From Hirudo medicinalis (lineage: Eukaryota; Annelida; Clitellata; Hirudinida; Hirudinidae): DNA of 64,000 nucleotides. Location: positions 62,341-126,340 of the forward strand of contig MPNW01000411.1 of the NCBI GenBank assembly GCA_011800805.1, given 5' to 3'. The notes below the pieces were generated by a model. It was not told the DNA's origin and searched no databases. It saw only the letters and a list, made by a program, of their open reading frames with translations. Shown here piece by piece: positions 32,173-46,600 of this stretch. A program made the translations under genes and the position numbers. Numbering within the stretch: the first letter of the stretch is position 1; every line of letters begins with the position of its first letter.

Positions 32173-33876
32173 ATGTCTTCGTCAACACAAAAATTGACTA
32201 ATTCTCTCGATGATTACATGAAAATCGAGAAAATCGGCGAGGGCACTTATGGCGTCGTTTACAAAGGTAAGCACAAAAAAACTGGAAGACTTGTCGCACT
32301 CAAGAAGATTCGATTGGACAGTGAGGACGAAGGAGTTCCAGCCACAGCTATTCGTGAGATTTCAGTTTTGAAAGAGCTCATTCATCCAGGAATTGTGACG
32401 TGAGTTTATGAATTACTTTATAATAGCATATGAATATATGTATTAAATTCTTATCACAAGTGTTTTAACTTGCTGTTAAAAATTATAGCAATAAAGAATA
32501 CCGCATAAGGATTACAATAACTGACATTAAAGTAATTCCTGAAGCCACAATACATTAGTTATGTTATCCATGATGAATACTTATGTACCTTTGTTTATTC
32601 AGTAATGTCTTCATTATCTGTGACATGAAATGGAGTTAATACTTATTTATAATTTCTATTTTTTTGGCAATGGTAATGATAGCAACACCCAAAAACAAAT
32701 CTATTTATAATAGCCTTGAAGAAGTCTTGATGCAAGAGGGCAAATTGTACCTTGTGTTTGAATACTTGACAATGGATTTGAAGAAGTACTTTGACACCCT
32801 TCCAACTGAAAAATTGATGGACCCTGTCCTCATGAAGGTTGTTCTATTTTGAACTCTTTTCTTTATGTTTTTGTGCTCATAAAATATATTACATTTTGCC
32901 TTCCAGAGCTACATGTACCAGATTCTGGAAGCCATGTTGTTTTGCCACAAAAGGAGAATCATTCACAGGGATTTGAAACCTCAGAATCTACTCATTGATT
33001 CTAAAGGAATGATTAAGCTGGCTGATTTTGGACTGGCAAGGGCTGTGTGCATCCCTGTGAGGGCCTACACTCATGAGGTAAGTTGTTGGAATAATATTGT
33101 TCGAATTTGTTAGGTTATGGTTTGTGGGACTCAAATTTGGATGAACTTTAATGACATTAATGGATTTTTTCTACAACAAATCTGCAGATTGTCACTCTGT
33201 GGTACAGAGCTCCTGAAGTACTATTGGGCTCACCAAGGTACTGCCCAGCTGTCGACCTCTGGTCCATTGGATGCATTTTTGCAGAAATGGCTTCAAAACG
33301 CCCCATCTTCAGAGGTGATTCAGAGATTGATCAGTTGTTCAGGATCTTCAGGTTAGAAATGTGATTTGTGATGAGCTTATGCTTTATAAGACAATTTATG
33401 CTATCTAGTTCAACAATGTATAATTTATAGTTTAAAATAGAATGTAGATGTTATTCTACTGAACTTTTATCAGATTTCAGTTCAAAACAATTGTTTCTAT
33501 GCTGTTAAAAGATCTCTTAATATTATAGGACTCTTTCCACTCCAACTGAGGAGACATGGCCAGGAGTGAGTAGTCTGCCTGATTACAAGAGCACTTTTCC
33601 TTCCTGGAGAAGTAACAACCTTCACATAGCTGCCAGGAACATGACTGGAGATGCCCTTGACTTACTGCAGGCAAGATATACTTTTCAATGATTTCTATAG
33701 TTACAGAATGATCAAAAAATGATGAACCCATAAATAAACTCCTTTTGCAATTACAGGCAATGTTTGTGTACAACCCCACGTATAGAATCAGTGCAGCCAA
33801 GGCCCTTCAGCACAAGTACTTCGAGGGGTACGTGCCTTGCGACAAAGAAAATCGACCGCTCAATACATTCCGCTAA
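32173..33876 (+). CDS. CDK1: Cyclin-dependent kinase 1 (six exons, complete)
   Basis: Exons: 32173-32399, 32714-32837, 32907-33077, 33188-33351, 33529-33670 and 33757-33876. They join in phase to 948 nt (315 residues). Seen: GEGTYG loop with inhibitory-site residues T25 and Y26 (T14/Y15 of human), lysine K44, HRD D139, T-loop threonine T172 in RAYTHE (T161 of human), and [13 protein letters not shown]. The [11 protein letters not shown] segment points to CDK1 rather than CDK2. Odd points: the cyclin-binding helix reads PATAIRE instead of PSTAIRE; the activation segment reads ARAVCIPVR where most have FG in place of VC; eleven extra residues precede the usual start; and intron 5 begins with GC (CAG then GCAAGA) and ends with AG. 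The protein drives mitotic entry with cyclins A and B. The C-terminus is about 10 residues longer than human when the N-terminal extra is removed. A poly(A) signal lies at 34282. Confidence 0.95.
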
Positions 33877-34281
33877 ACGTCCCGTTCGCGTTTGTCGGAT
33901 CGTTGTCGTGTTGCGAGCCAATCTTATTTTCCTAGATGTGTACAAAGTGGACTGGTTATTTTTATCCAAAGCTGAGGGACATTCTAACTTCTGTGGACAT
34001 TCTTTTTCAAGAATTATTTGATTCCATAAATTTATTGACTCGTGCGACCGAAGAATCTTGACGAGTGCGCTCGGCTCCTCTAATTAAGGCTTACAAAAAG
34101 GTGTCAACGTGTTGAATGGAATTGGCGATTCTGATTTACTCGTGGTTATCGGATGTGCGAGTGCTTTAACTTCGTTCGACCCGCTGTCCACTTGGGACCT
34201 CCTAGAAACGTACATAGCGCCCTTAACAATCCGCCCTCATGACAATTTGTACCTCTGACATCGTAGTTTGACATTGCCAAA

Positions 34282-34287
34282 AATAAA
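34282..34287 (+). terminator. Poly(A) signal of CDK1
   Basis: AATAAA on the plus strand about 400 nt after the CDK1 stop codon. The axin poly(A) signal faces it about 95 bp away, so the two convergent transcripts end close together. Confidence 0.6.
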
Positions 34288-34379
34288 CCTACTTGACGTT
34301 TGCAGTCTTAATCTTATTGATGTGCCAAGCTACCAAATTCAAATGCTTGTAACAGAAATTCGGAAACAGATGAATAGTT

Positions 34380-34385
34380 TTTATT
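34380..34385 (-). terminator. Poly(A) signal of axin
   Basis: AATAAA on the minus strand, 275 nt after the axin stop codon (34660). It is the first such hexamer on that side and faces the CDK1 poly(A) signal. Confidence 0.6.
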
Positions 34386-34659
34386 TTCTAAGGAAAAAGT
34401 GATTTCTTTGCAGAATTCATGAAAATAGTCTGTATAAACAATCACGTGTATAAAAACCAGTCGATCAAAATTCTTCTGATAAATACAATTGAAATTTCAT
34501 GAAAGGAAACCCGAAAATTGAGTAGCACCTTTGCTTCAGCATTTTTAAGGCCGTGAAGGCAAATATTAAAAAGGTCATTTTTATGGGGGCAGGCCGAGAA
34601 ACCATTGTCAGACGGTGTGGGCGAGTGCCCGGAAGAAATTCGTTCGTGCGACGGATGCA

Positions 34660-37600
34660 TCAGTCTGTCCTTTCTATCCTACAAACTACCTTGCCTTCCC
34701 AGAGCGGAAGCACTTGATCGTCCGAACTTACTTCCTCGTGAACAACGTCGGTATCGAAGTCAGAGCATACTTTCTTAAAAAAGAATCTGAAACAATTATC
34801 CTTTTTATTATGATATTATTTAATAACTGTATGTATGCACATACAAATATAAACATTATAAAACCAACCTATAGTTTTCCCTTTTAGAAATGGCTATTTT
34901 TAGCTGCCCTAAAGTAATGTCTTTCCCAGGTAGGGTGATTCGATAAGGTATGGGTTCATTCTGCATGTAATAGCCCACTATAGTGTTTTCTGGGGAAGCC
35001 CCGGGCTTTTTAAAGCTGAAGGACGAGTAATAACATATTAAAACATTTTTACAACAATGTTTAGATGTTTTTTCTTCAGAAGTGTATACCTTTGCAAAAT
35101 TGCTGATGTGCCATGAGTAGGTTGGCTTGGAGGATGCAACGGACCTTTAACCTTTGGGGAAGGAGGAAGCTTAGATGACAAGTGTTTCGATGCTTCTCTG
35201 GATGCTTTCGATTGGCCGTCCGTCCTCGTCAAGTTCGGCCTGCACTCCAAGAATGCAGAGTTCTGAACGGCATGAGAGAACTTGGAGTTTGTAGCGGTCG
35301 AGCTGACTTTGTTTCTGTCTAGTGATTTTGATCGAGGCACCTGACTTTTGGTTTTGTTTGGACCAGCCATGTTGTCAAGTGCATGTGGGTTGGCTTTGCA
35401 TCTGAATTGGTAATAAACCCTAACTATCAAGAGTTTATAACAACAAAAACCCATCAATTATGTTAGTCTCGATATTCGAATTCAGCAAGAGCTTGCTCGT
35501 GAGAGCCTTCGTTAAGCCACGGCATTTATTATGAAAAGTCTTCGTTTTCGGCAGAATCACCGACGGATTGCTATTTTAGAAGAAAGATTTAAATACTCAC
35601 ATATTTGTTGACATTTTGGTCTGAGAAACTTCCACCTGTCCCTTTAAGAGATCCTGTCTTTTGACAGGTCGTCTACTCTTTGCTGCACATCTGAATGACG
35701 AACAAAAACATAAACGAATTAAAACCCGAATTGAAAGCAACACCGTGTCGAACATTGTCGATACAACAAATTCATCAAATTTAAATCACGATAACTTGGA
35801 TTCCTGTAGAAGTTTTTTTCAACTAAAACCTAAGATGACAGACTTACATTAAATCTGAAGGCATCACACTGCATTCTGAAGATGAATTGATTAGCGAGAA
35901 CTGCTTTCTGTGAACGAGCGAGGCGTGCTTGCCGAACGCGGACTGGTTGCTTTGTATTTTAGAGCCGGCCAATCTCTCCGAGTTCTCTTTGGCTGGCACG
36001 AGGCTTGTTTTACCTGGCAAGATTGGGTGCTGATGCCTGTTTTTGACTTGTCCAATAATGCTGCAGGAATTTGGCTTGCAAGACGAGGAACCAAAGAAAG
36101 ATGAGAGAGAAGTTGTATTTTGAACAGTATCTCCATAGGACGATCTGTAAGCAAGATGAAGACCATCTTTCGAATTGGACGCAACGGCAGGTTGGCAATG
36201 ATTCGTCGCTGCAGCTCGAGCGGAGTACTTTTCCACGGGCGTTCGATGTTTTTGAGATGAACTGGCAACCAGTGGCCCTCCATTTGAAACTAGCGTATTG
36301 CAGGATAACAAAGTGCTTCTATTCTGACCTATGGTAAACCTTTTGTCAAAATGGAGAAGTCCAGAGGGAGAGGCAGCACATTGATCCTGAGAATGGCACT
36401 GGTGCAAATTCTTCTGATTGAAATTCATATTTTCTCGACACCATTGCCCAAAGTTTGAATAACCACTGCAAGGATTAACCAAAGAAAGGCAGTGAGGGTG
36501 ATGAAAAGGGTGCGTGCCACGGGAAGGGTCGACCTTGACCTTTTGTCCATCGGGCGTGGCCATTCCGGAAGTGAAGTGATTGGGACTGTTTCCGAAAGAG
36601 TTCCAAAGCTGGGAGACGTGATCGTCGAGGATGCTCTGAGCGTTGTCGGGATCCTCGGAGTCGTCTCCTGCGCAGAGAGACACGTCCAAAGGAAGGAGGG
36701 AAGGGAGGTTATATTTGTTGTTGGAGTGACAACCATGTCCTTGTTTGGACTTGCTTCTGCCATGATTCCTCTGTTGGTGGTGATGATGATGGTGGTGAAT
36801 AGGAGATTCTCTTAGGGGTATAGAGTTTTCAGAGTTCTGCCAAACGAAAGCAGAAAAATAAAACATTCCATGACTAGTGGACAGTGTGCACCAAACATAT
36901 ACTCATCATTGTCATTGGTCCAAGTATTATTGGTTATTTACTTCAATACTCACCTGGAGACCTTGCATGATCCTGACAATTCTTTCCATCTTCTCCTGGT
37001 TCTCCTTCACGACCTGGAGTTTTCCAATAAGCATGGAAGCAAAAGCCTGAGGATTGGTGGTGGCCAGGCTGCAGTCCGGAGGCATGCTTTCCGTCCTCTT
37101 TTATGGGCAATAAAGAGGTTTATGATTGGCAGTCAGGCAAAAATATCAAATGTCAGTAATGTTGTCATGACATCACTAATGACGCTTAGTTAAAGACTCG
37201 TAAAATAATTTTAATTAAATATCGGTCGTCGATAACAGTCGAGTCGTTTAAGTGTATTTCGAATAAATGACTTGAACATGGAAACGACCATCACGGCTTA
37301 ACGGGCAAGCGGAGGTCAAGTTTACGGCCTCCCGTTCGGACAAATCGTTACCAACCGGGATGAACCTTCCTGGAAAGTTTGCTTCGTGGTTCTTGGCGGC
37401 AAAGTTCCGGACGTATCGAACGTGTTTCTTGTAGGCCGCCATGGAGAGGGGACGTGTGGCGTACATGTCCAACCGACCATCTCTGGAAAGAATTTATGCA
37501 AATTAGATCGAGAGGAGAATGAATGTTAAGGGTCACGAATGAGCAATATAACGTACGGTTATCTTTCAATTTAAACACACTATTAAGCAGATGAAAAGCA

Positions 37601-40600
37601 TTTTCTCATGCGATCAGTACTGATATTGTACAACGCATAGTACTGATATTGTACCATCGCATAGTACATGTCGTACTATTATCCGGAAATGGCGGCTCCA
37701 TCTGCTCAAGCAAAAGTCCCAACAAAGCATCTCTCAAAAACAAAAGGCGTCATGAGCAATAGTAGAAATCCAACAAAAACAAAGCTTGGTCATTGCATTG
37801 GTGCTCTTTATTTTTATCTGCGCTTAGGAACCTTTCCGTTACCACTAGGGCTAATCACGATCATCAAAACCATAACCATCATCGCCTCTCCGCCATCATC
37901 TTCTTCTTCTTCTTCATTGCTATAGATCCTACTTAACGAAGGCAACATATTCTTTATCAGTTTTCCTTAGTCATGTGCCGGCTCTCATTTCTTTGTCTAA
38001 AGTGCGTTTCGCTGAATGAGAACACGGTGACCTAATTTCCTTGTGGCTCCGCCTCCTTCTCTAACCGTTCTCTCATATAAAATGGTCAAATTCATCGTTT
38101 CTTGTACTAACTTCTAGATTTATAAACTTTATAAACGTGCCTCTGGAAATTCGAATAAGCTCGGTCCATAATTAGCTGATTATTGACGACCGAGGTAAGC
38201 AATGGCGATAGCATAATAGAATGATCGCGCAAGTCCTATTATATTATATATTCTACAAAATCCTGACTAACAGGCTGCTATCGGTGAAGGACATGGTGTC
38301 CTCTGTCAGAGCATCGCTGGAGAGACTCTGCAACTCGCTGTCCTGGGCTGAACCGGGAGCGTAAGACACATGGTAGGGGTTCGACAGCTTGCCCGCGGAC
38401 GGCCCGCTATGAGAGAAGGAGGCCGTACTGGCTGGTAAGCTGTAGCAGGAAATTACAATACGATATTATGACAATATTAATAGTAAATTATAATCAAAAC
38501 ACGAATAGCACTATAATTAAAGCATTAATAACTGGCAAAAACATCATCAAAAACCGACCTAAGCGAGTGTCGAGCGTGGCGGAATATTATTATTATTATT
38601 TTTTTTTTTATTATTATTGTCGAACTTACGACAAAATCCATGTATTTTAATTTTATTTATTTTAAATCTAATTAGTTGTCAACATCTATGAGGACGCATT
38701 TTATTTCAAAAATAACATGACATTAACATTTGATAGCTGGTTGGTTGGATGGATAGTTGATTGGATGGATAGATAGAGAGATGGTTGTTTGGATGGATGG
38801 AGAGATAGTTGATTGGATGGATAGAGAGATGGTTGTTTGGATGGAGAGATGGTTGGTTAAGCGGATGAATGCGATTAAAGAAAAAGAGAAATACTCCGAG
38901 AGGATGGGAATTAGCGAGAGATCGAAGATGAAAAGAAAGTAAAAAATGAAAGAGTTGAGAAGATTGAACGGCTGGGGGAGAGACATTCAAGGATCTAACA
39001 GAACGAGAGATGGTGATGACGAAAGCGAGAGAAAGGAAAATGTTACCCTAGACTGTTGTTATGGGGTTGTTAGTGAGTAAGAACGGCCTTTCTCTCGCCT
39101 AAAGTCATCATCTCTCCCGCGGATCGCTTCAGCTTTCATTCACAGTGTTATTTTTATCCGCGTTCTCATTCATCAGACTATCCTTAAACCACCACTATCA
39201 TCACCACCAACATCATCATCATCATCATCCTTATCGTGGCCACGTGATTACAAACATCTGTGACGATATCAAAACATTTGCATGATGTATCCTGACGGAG
39301 ATGATAGGTCGCATCTTCAGCATAGGAATTAATCCTACCTTTCCGAACCACATCATCATCATCATCATCACCACACCATCATCATCATCACCACCACCAT
39401 CACCATCATCATCATCATCATCATCATCATCACCACCACCACTAACACCTCCAAAAGGTCAAGGTATCCAAACAGTAATTTCTAGAATTCATTCCTTTAG
39501 CATCGCAAAGGTAAAAAGATGTCTAAAATCACTAAATTGTTATCTTATTCCATCCATTTGTACTCAGCTCCGGCCAAAAGTCATGCAGTTTGTCTTCACT
39601 AACAAAGCTCTACCAATTTTCAAGTGAACATTTACGAAATGATCATACAGTGTAAGTGTGTGGGCGTGAATATTAAAATAAAAATATCAAAATAATTATT
39701 TTACGACTGACAATACACACGTAATTAGCATTTTGATTTCATTTTTTTTTCACATGTTGTCGAGGTTATTGTTCTCTTGGTTCGGGTCGTTCGGCTGCTC
39801 TGTTGTCTTCTGGTTTGTTCTCCATCCGAGGTGTCAAAATAACTCCTATCATTTTCTCCTCTTAATAAACGGATTTTAACCAATCAGTAGTTTTCAGTAG
39901 TTTTAGAGTTACATACCGTAAACACATTTTGTGACTTATTTACACGACTACGTTCGTAATACTCACACAATTCACATCACAGTAAGCCTGGTAGCACGTT
40001 GTGCGAAAAACAAATTCCAACATATTAATGCCAGCTCTTCAGATAATTGGTAATTGTCGGTATGCAAGGAATAACAACATATATCGCATTATTGAAATAA
40101 ACGTGTGCATTTACTAGGAAATAAATACTATCGTTATCAACATCTCCAAGGCCGTCTTCGCAAGACCACGACCTCTTTTCAGTCGAAAGCCACAGAAACC
40201 CTTTTCATGAAAACAACACTTTTGGACGAGTTGGCTCGTGTGGATGAGGGGGGTTGTTGGGGCATCCGATTCTCGACCATCGTCTGCACACAATTCACCC
40301 CCTCAAACACCCCAACACATCCACAGTGAACAGTTGGTGAGGGAATGTGTACGTTGCTTTGAAGTAACGAAGAAAACATTTGTTTAACTAGCAGCATTAA
40401 ACTAGAGAGAGCTGCTCACTCGACTTTGGGAGAGATAATTGCGAAGGAGAGGGAAGTCTCTGAGCTTAAAGACTTCGTTCCGACTCTCTTAGTGATATCC
40501 TTGAATGAATGTATTTATGAATGAATGGATGTGTGAATGCACGAACGACTGAATAGACATAAGATTCGGTGTATATTTGGAAGGGAGGAAGTGAAAAATA

Positions 40601-43600
40601 AATTTTAAAATAGCTCCCGACCACATGGTTCAGCAGGATTTTATGGAGATTTAGCTATCGAGTGGATGAGGTGAGCGCACAGGTAAACACTCGACCGAAG
40701 CAAAAAACAGAAAGCAATTTCTGAAAGGCAGATCGAAATAAGGTCAGGCCGCCCCTAAAGCAATATCTCCGGTATCTACGCAAAACGAATCTAGGTCGCC
40801 GTATAATCGTGTCGGGTCAGAAGCAAGTGCGCTCAGGCATTCAACGAGCAGATTCGGTGACAGGGGCATGAAATGGGGCTTCGAAAAACCATGTGCAAGG
40901 TGATGGTCGAACGAACGGACTCCGAACTAGATGGTCAAAGAAACTCTCGACTCACAATTATGCAGATTACACAAGCATAATCAGCAGAAGAGTTGCACTA
41001 TCATTGTTGTTATCGCTAATATAAACTTCATCGGTCTGACGAGGCACGTCTAGGAAATGCGTGGATGAACAACCAACATGGCCTAAGCAGACGGATTTCA
41101 ATCACAATGATATCCAAACTCATATTTTTCCTCTGGTCGCCCATCCATCCACCCTTCCAATTTGTAAGCACGGTCATATCCTAGTTTTATCATTTATATA
41201 TATCTTTTAATCGCAATTATCACTGCACATCAGTAGGAATAAGATGGAAGAACTGACATGATGTTAACGAATAAAAGCATTTCATACCGAGCAGTTCTAT
41301 GACAGCTTCAGACCACTCTGAACGGATTAAACATAATTTATTAAAAAAATTAAACAATGCAAAGATGAGAATCATTCGCAAAGTATCTACCTAAGATTTT
41401 GAAAAGCTCCACAAGACTTTACTCAAGCTCATCATTTACTACAATATTCGCCAACACATTTTTTTATGAGCGCCCATGGGAAAGATCGCTGTGTAAGCGG
41501 TTGGCCCGATATCCCGTTGGCATCCTTAAAAACACAAGACATCGATTCCTACCCCACAAATAACCGGCTTCCCTTAACTTTTAATGAATCGAATTTACAC
41601 TCACTGCACACGTTCAGTCGGCCTTTCGAAGAAGCCGAACAATTTGTTTGATCTCGATGTTACAGGTATATTGTTCTATGAAGGCAACTAGGCTAAAGGA
41701 GGCAGTTGGGGTTATCGAAGTAGTAGTATTGATCATCATCTCTGTCGTCATCTTCTTTTTGTCGTAATGATAAGATGATAATTATCGGCTCTCGCCAGGC
41801 ATCTAGACGTGCTAGATATCGATGCAGCACGTGCCACAAACTATGCCTGACAGGCATTTTCAGAATCAATCGACCAATCAGCCACTAACCTCCTGACCTC
41901 GTGTCATATTATGTAGGTCGAATCTTAAATGCCGCACTGCGATCCATTTTATGTTAACCCACATCACTACCATCATCATCGTCTTCACCATTCCAAGCGA
42001 CAACCCGAGTTGCCTAAGCATTTAAGATCGTTGACCTTCAAAGGTCAGTAGGTCAAAGAGGGACCAACCGTCGGTGCTCTATCGAGCCTGGCAAGTTACT
42101 ATCGGCCAGCACTTGCCACCACCACGAGCGTGGCTCCCGAGGTTATTAAAGTCATATGAATACAAATATTATCCTTTCGCACGATGCTGACGATGCACCA
42201 GCAAAATGACGTTGAAGATTTCAACGAGTATCGTTACAGGAAACAGATCCAAGCATTTACTAATAAAGTAAACAATTTTAAACAGCAAGAACACCTCTGA
42301 CACTGATAACACCCACGCCAACTCAGACATCCACAATCAACAACAATGGCTGATGGGACTTAAACGGCTTCCTTTAAAATGTTTGACACGTTCATCGGTT
42401 CTTTGATCCCCCATCAGAATGTAATTAACATATCTCATGTTATCGTTCCTCCTACCATTATTCTAGCGATCTTTGTAGAAAACATTCGTAATGCGGTAAC
42501 GGTAATCCGAGCTAATTGTAGAATCAGAGGAATCATTTGCACGGTCACTGCGCAGAAGGATGCGGTCGCTAACTTCCAATCAAAAAGAGACTCCACCACT
42601 GACACCACATCACAGTCATCAGATTTCTCTTACAGCAGGGATTGTTATGTAACTTAATTACTGTTGCTGTAATAAATACTCTCGACAAAGGCGTTACACA
42701 TTTTTGATACCTTTAGGTTAGCGATAACGGGAGTAATAACATAATACAACAATAAACTATGACACCATCGGCTAGATAAGAATATCTCGCAATAACATTA
42801 CATTCGACCACGGCTGGCATCATTATTGCATTACCATGTGATCTTATCACCGACCAGACAAGTGACGGATTGATTTGACGTATTATCTATCGATGGAATG
42901 ATCATCTCTTCGAGCTCGTGGAAAATGATTGATGGATGGATAAATGAATGTGCACCTAATCAGTGACAAGTGAAGTAAAAGGAAACAAATCGTAAACTAA
43001 TGCAAATTTATGGACAGGCACGTCTAGGAAAACTTGGGAACTCATAGAGAAGCGCATTTAGAGATAGGATGGAAATGGTGTGCCTTTTCTCGACAGATCA
43101 AAGAGCATGGAGCACGTTGCCTAATCATGTTTCAAGTTTTTTTTTCTTCAAAATTCTTCGTAGAAACAAGAGCATGCCGCTTTATTTATCCTTCTCTTGA
43201 CTGGAAGCCTGTGTCGACGTCCTGCACACGTGCTATCAAGTCACCATCGTCATCGTCATCATCATCATCGTAAGCAATCGTTTTTATAAACAAAGCCTCT
43301 TCCTCCATTCGTGGTTTTCAAAGCAGGGATTTACCTCCAAGATTTGAAAATATTTTTGTATTTCTATTTAGCTGATCTTTTGAGTGCCTTGTGTACCAGA
43401 ATGGGATGCGAAAGAACTTTTTTGAAGTCGCTCTACCATTTATACGGCGCCCGACCGAGGGCGGTCCCTGGTGGTGCAGGCTGGGTTGCGAACACGACAT
43501 ATTACGACTTGTATGTTGCCATACTGCAAACTATTTATCAGGTTGAAGCAAACATAATATCCCATTCGTGTACATATTTCATTTAAGCCCACCTAACCAA

Positions 43601-46600
43601 AGCCTATTCCAACGTCACCTTACTTCTTACAACGCTTGAATTAATGACATTTTATGACAAAGAATGTAAATAGTCACGCGGATTATAACATCCGCACTTG
43701 GCTAGCTGGTAAAACGAAAGAATGAATGGACATTAAAGGGGGCTTTCAACTTTTAACGTCATAAATAAAAGAAAGAACATGATATCACAGGAGAGATAAA
43801 ATAATCACCATCATTAAATTATCACAATCTTCGTGGGACACCTTCTCGCGACACATACGAACAAAGACACATACGAACAAAGACATTCAATCGTACGAAA
43901 TAGTCAGCACACAGCTCACGGGCACATGAAGGGGGATACATCGCAGAACTTACAACTCATCAAAGACTTCACAAGCCGCCAACAAATATAGTCGACTTCA
44001 AAAACAAATGCAGCATGGTGATGATGATGATGATGACGATGATGATGATGATAATCAGACGCAAAGATTTTCCTAGACAAAGCACCGACAGGATGCTTGA
44101 GCAAATAGAAAGGAAAAAAAAACTCATGTTGGCATCAGCTTCACATGTCGGGTTGCAACTCACAATTCCATCTGCTTTTGACGCATCCTCCTCGTGGCCA
44201 ATAAGGACAGAGAAGAGAGTTGTAACACAGATACTGATTGGCTGTTTCCTGACCTTGTCGGGGCTTGCAGCTGGCCCGACGAATTCTGTTCTGGGGAGTC
44301 CTTCGAGTCCAAGGATAACTCCAATTCTTTTTCTTCAGGAAGAGAAGGAAGGATTGAGCCGAAAATGACAGGATCTGATCGATTGGATAAGAAGGGAACA
44401 ATGGAATAATGACCGGTATATCAGACTCATTCAAAATCCAGCATCGCAAAAGTTTAATTGACAACTATTATTAGCCCTCGGATACGATTAGCATAATATG
44501 GTCTGCATCTCATCACAGATGGATGGATGGAACCTTTCATAGGTATCCCTTTTCAAAACGAGGCGTATTGGGTGTTACAGCACCTCCTGAGTGCTAAAAA
44601 TCTGCATGAGTAATTAGTCTGAGGAGACTAATTAACATTATCATCATCATTAAGATGAACACTGATTGGCTGTACATCATCACAAACACATCATTATATT
44701 AGTTATAAAAATCATCTCTATGTTATTATTATTATTATTATTATCATTATTATTATTATAGTTTTACTATATTATTATGTCGCAGTTACTGTTTCTCTCA
44801 TCATCTTAACTCTAGCCACCATTAGATGATTAGGAGGTTCAAAGTGTTGTGCATAATTGTTATAATAACATTTTTAATAACATTAACAACGTAATTGTCT
44901 CATTAAGTATTCTAGCAGCATCCTGTTTCTAAAATCAAAAAAAATCTTTTGATCCTCAGCCTCCCATGAGACATAAAGATTGCACAAGATGACACAAGAT
45001 GATTTACAGAGTTTTAAGCATGCTACTGAGTTAGTGATAACGAATGTCATTATTGCACTGGTAAATATATTTTACCATTTAAACCTTGGTGCCAGTCATA
45101 ATACACGTAATTAATTTCGCTCATGCTGTCATTATTCACGCTCTTCAAACACAGCCAGTAACTCGCCCTCGAAGACCGGGCGGTCGGGACGGTGCTCCCG
45201 TAAAGGGGATTCGAACCCGTGCGTCCGTCGCGAGAGGCAAATTCTCAAACCATGCGAGGGCACGACACTTCCCCGTCTCAGTAGCTCTCGAGTTTAAAGC
45301 CGGTTTACCGTTTAGGAAAAGGTGAAAGTTAAGTTGAAAATAGCACGGTTGACCCGAACGCATTGAGAATGCAAATTTCGAACTACTCTTCACCGTTCGG
45401 GAGGAGTTCTTGGGACAGACAGACATACAAACGTACTTTCTGTTTTATATTATAGATCATTTTGTTATGCACCTGCAACTGCCTTATTATTGCAATAAAT
45501 TCGATAGATTTTTGAATGTTATCATGGTTTCAGAAGGACATCATTGGTAATGGTTTAAATTAATTGTATGAAACTTCAAAAGCCTCACGGGATTCTTCCA
45601 ACTTCGGGGAAGGCGGGGGCTTTCTCCTGCCCCCGACCCACTCCTCGTCTTCCTCGTCGACGTCGTTGCGACCCAGAGAGGGTCGATAAGGAGCGGCCAG
45701 GTCCCGAGAAGCAGTGGACAATTCTTCAAGCTTGTCGACTTCTTGGTTTGCCTGACAGTTGTTGATACGAGAGTCGTTATTGTTGTCAAACATCAATTCG
45801 CTCTCTCTTTGGAAATAATCCAGAAAGGCATCTGACTTAAGAAAAAGTGGATACATCTCCTTTTCTAGGAACTTTTCAGCCTCTCTCGAGGCTTCAGAAA
45901 AGACGTCTTTCACAGAAAAGTCCATCGATGACTCCCCAGAAAAATTAATCAATTTTTTTATTTTTTCTGTCACTTTCCGTTTAATTTCAGGGTCCAACCT
46001 CAGGCCTGTTTCCTTGAGGATGTACCTCTTGTGAATGAGCCTCGCGACCTCCACCAGTTTGCATCGATCCGATTCGTTCATCAGACGGAAGCCACGACAA
46101 GAGAAAACAAAATCTAGCACCTTCGAGTTTCCAGTCAGCTCGCTTTCGAGAAACTGTCGAAAAAGCTCCAAACCCTCGGCGTCTTCGAGGAGAGAATTCA
46201 GCCCTTCCGTCCATCGTAAGCAAGTCGTAGGGGAACTGGACTTGGAAGGAGTGATGGAGTTATTGAAGCAAATGACTTCGTCGTCTCCGCAGCATCTCGG
46301 GTGATTTCGAAAGTAACTCGAGTTCGATAAGACCGGCCTTTCTTGGATGGAGATTGGGTTCGAAAAAGACTTTTCGTGATTAGCGACGAGGGTTTCTTCG
46401 CACGTTTCTCCTACTCCGTTCTCCCTCTGCAAAAGATCTGCGACGGACGGGTGAACATTACCAGAACCAAATTTTGTTGAGCTCTCCATGATGAGATCAA
46501 ACAGTTCAGAATTTGAATTTGAGTTTTGAAGTCCAGAAACTTGAAGGCAACTGAGAGAATCCAAATCACTACATTTATGTGACATTGAAGGATGATTCAA

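Noticed and set aside
45560..45642. Axin exon 1 read through to the stop at 45560
   Set aside because: The last residues after the DEEW region do not resemble axin, and the downstream exons clearly continue the protein.
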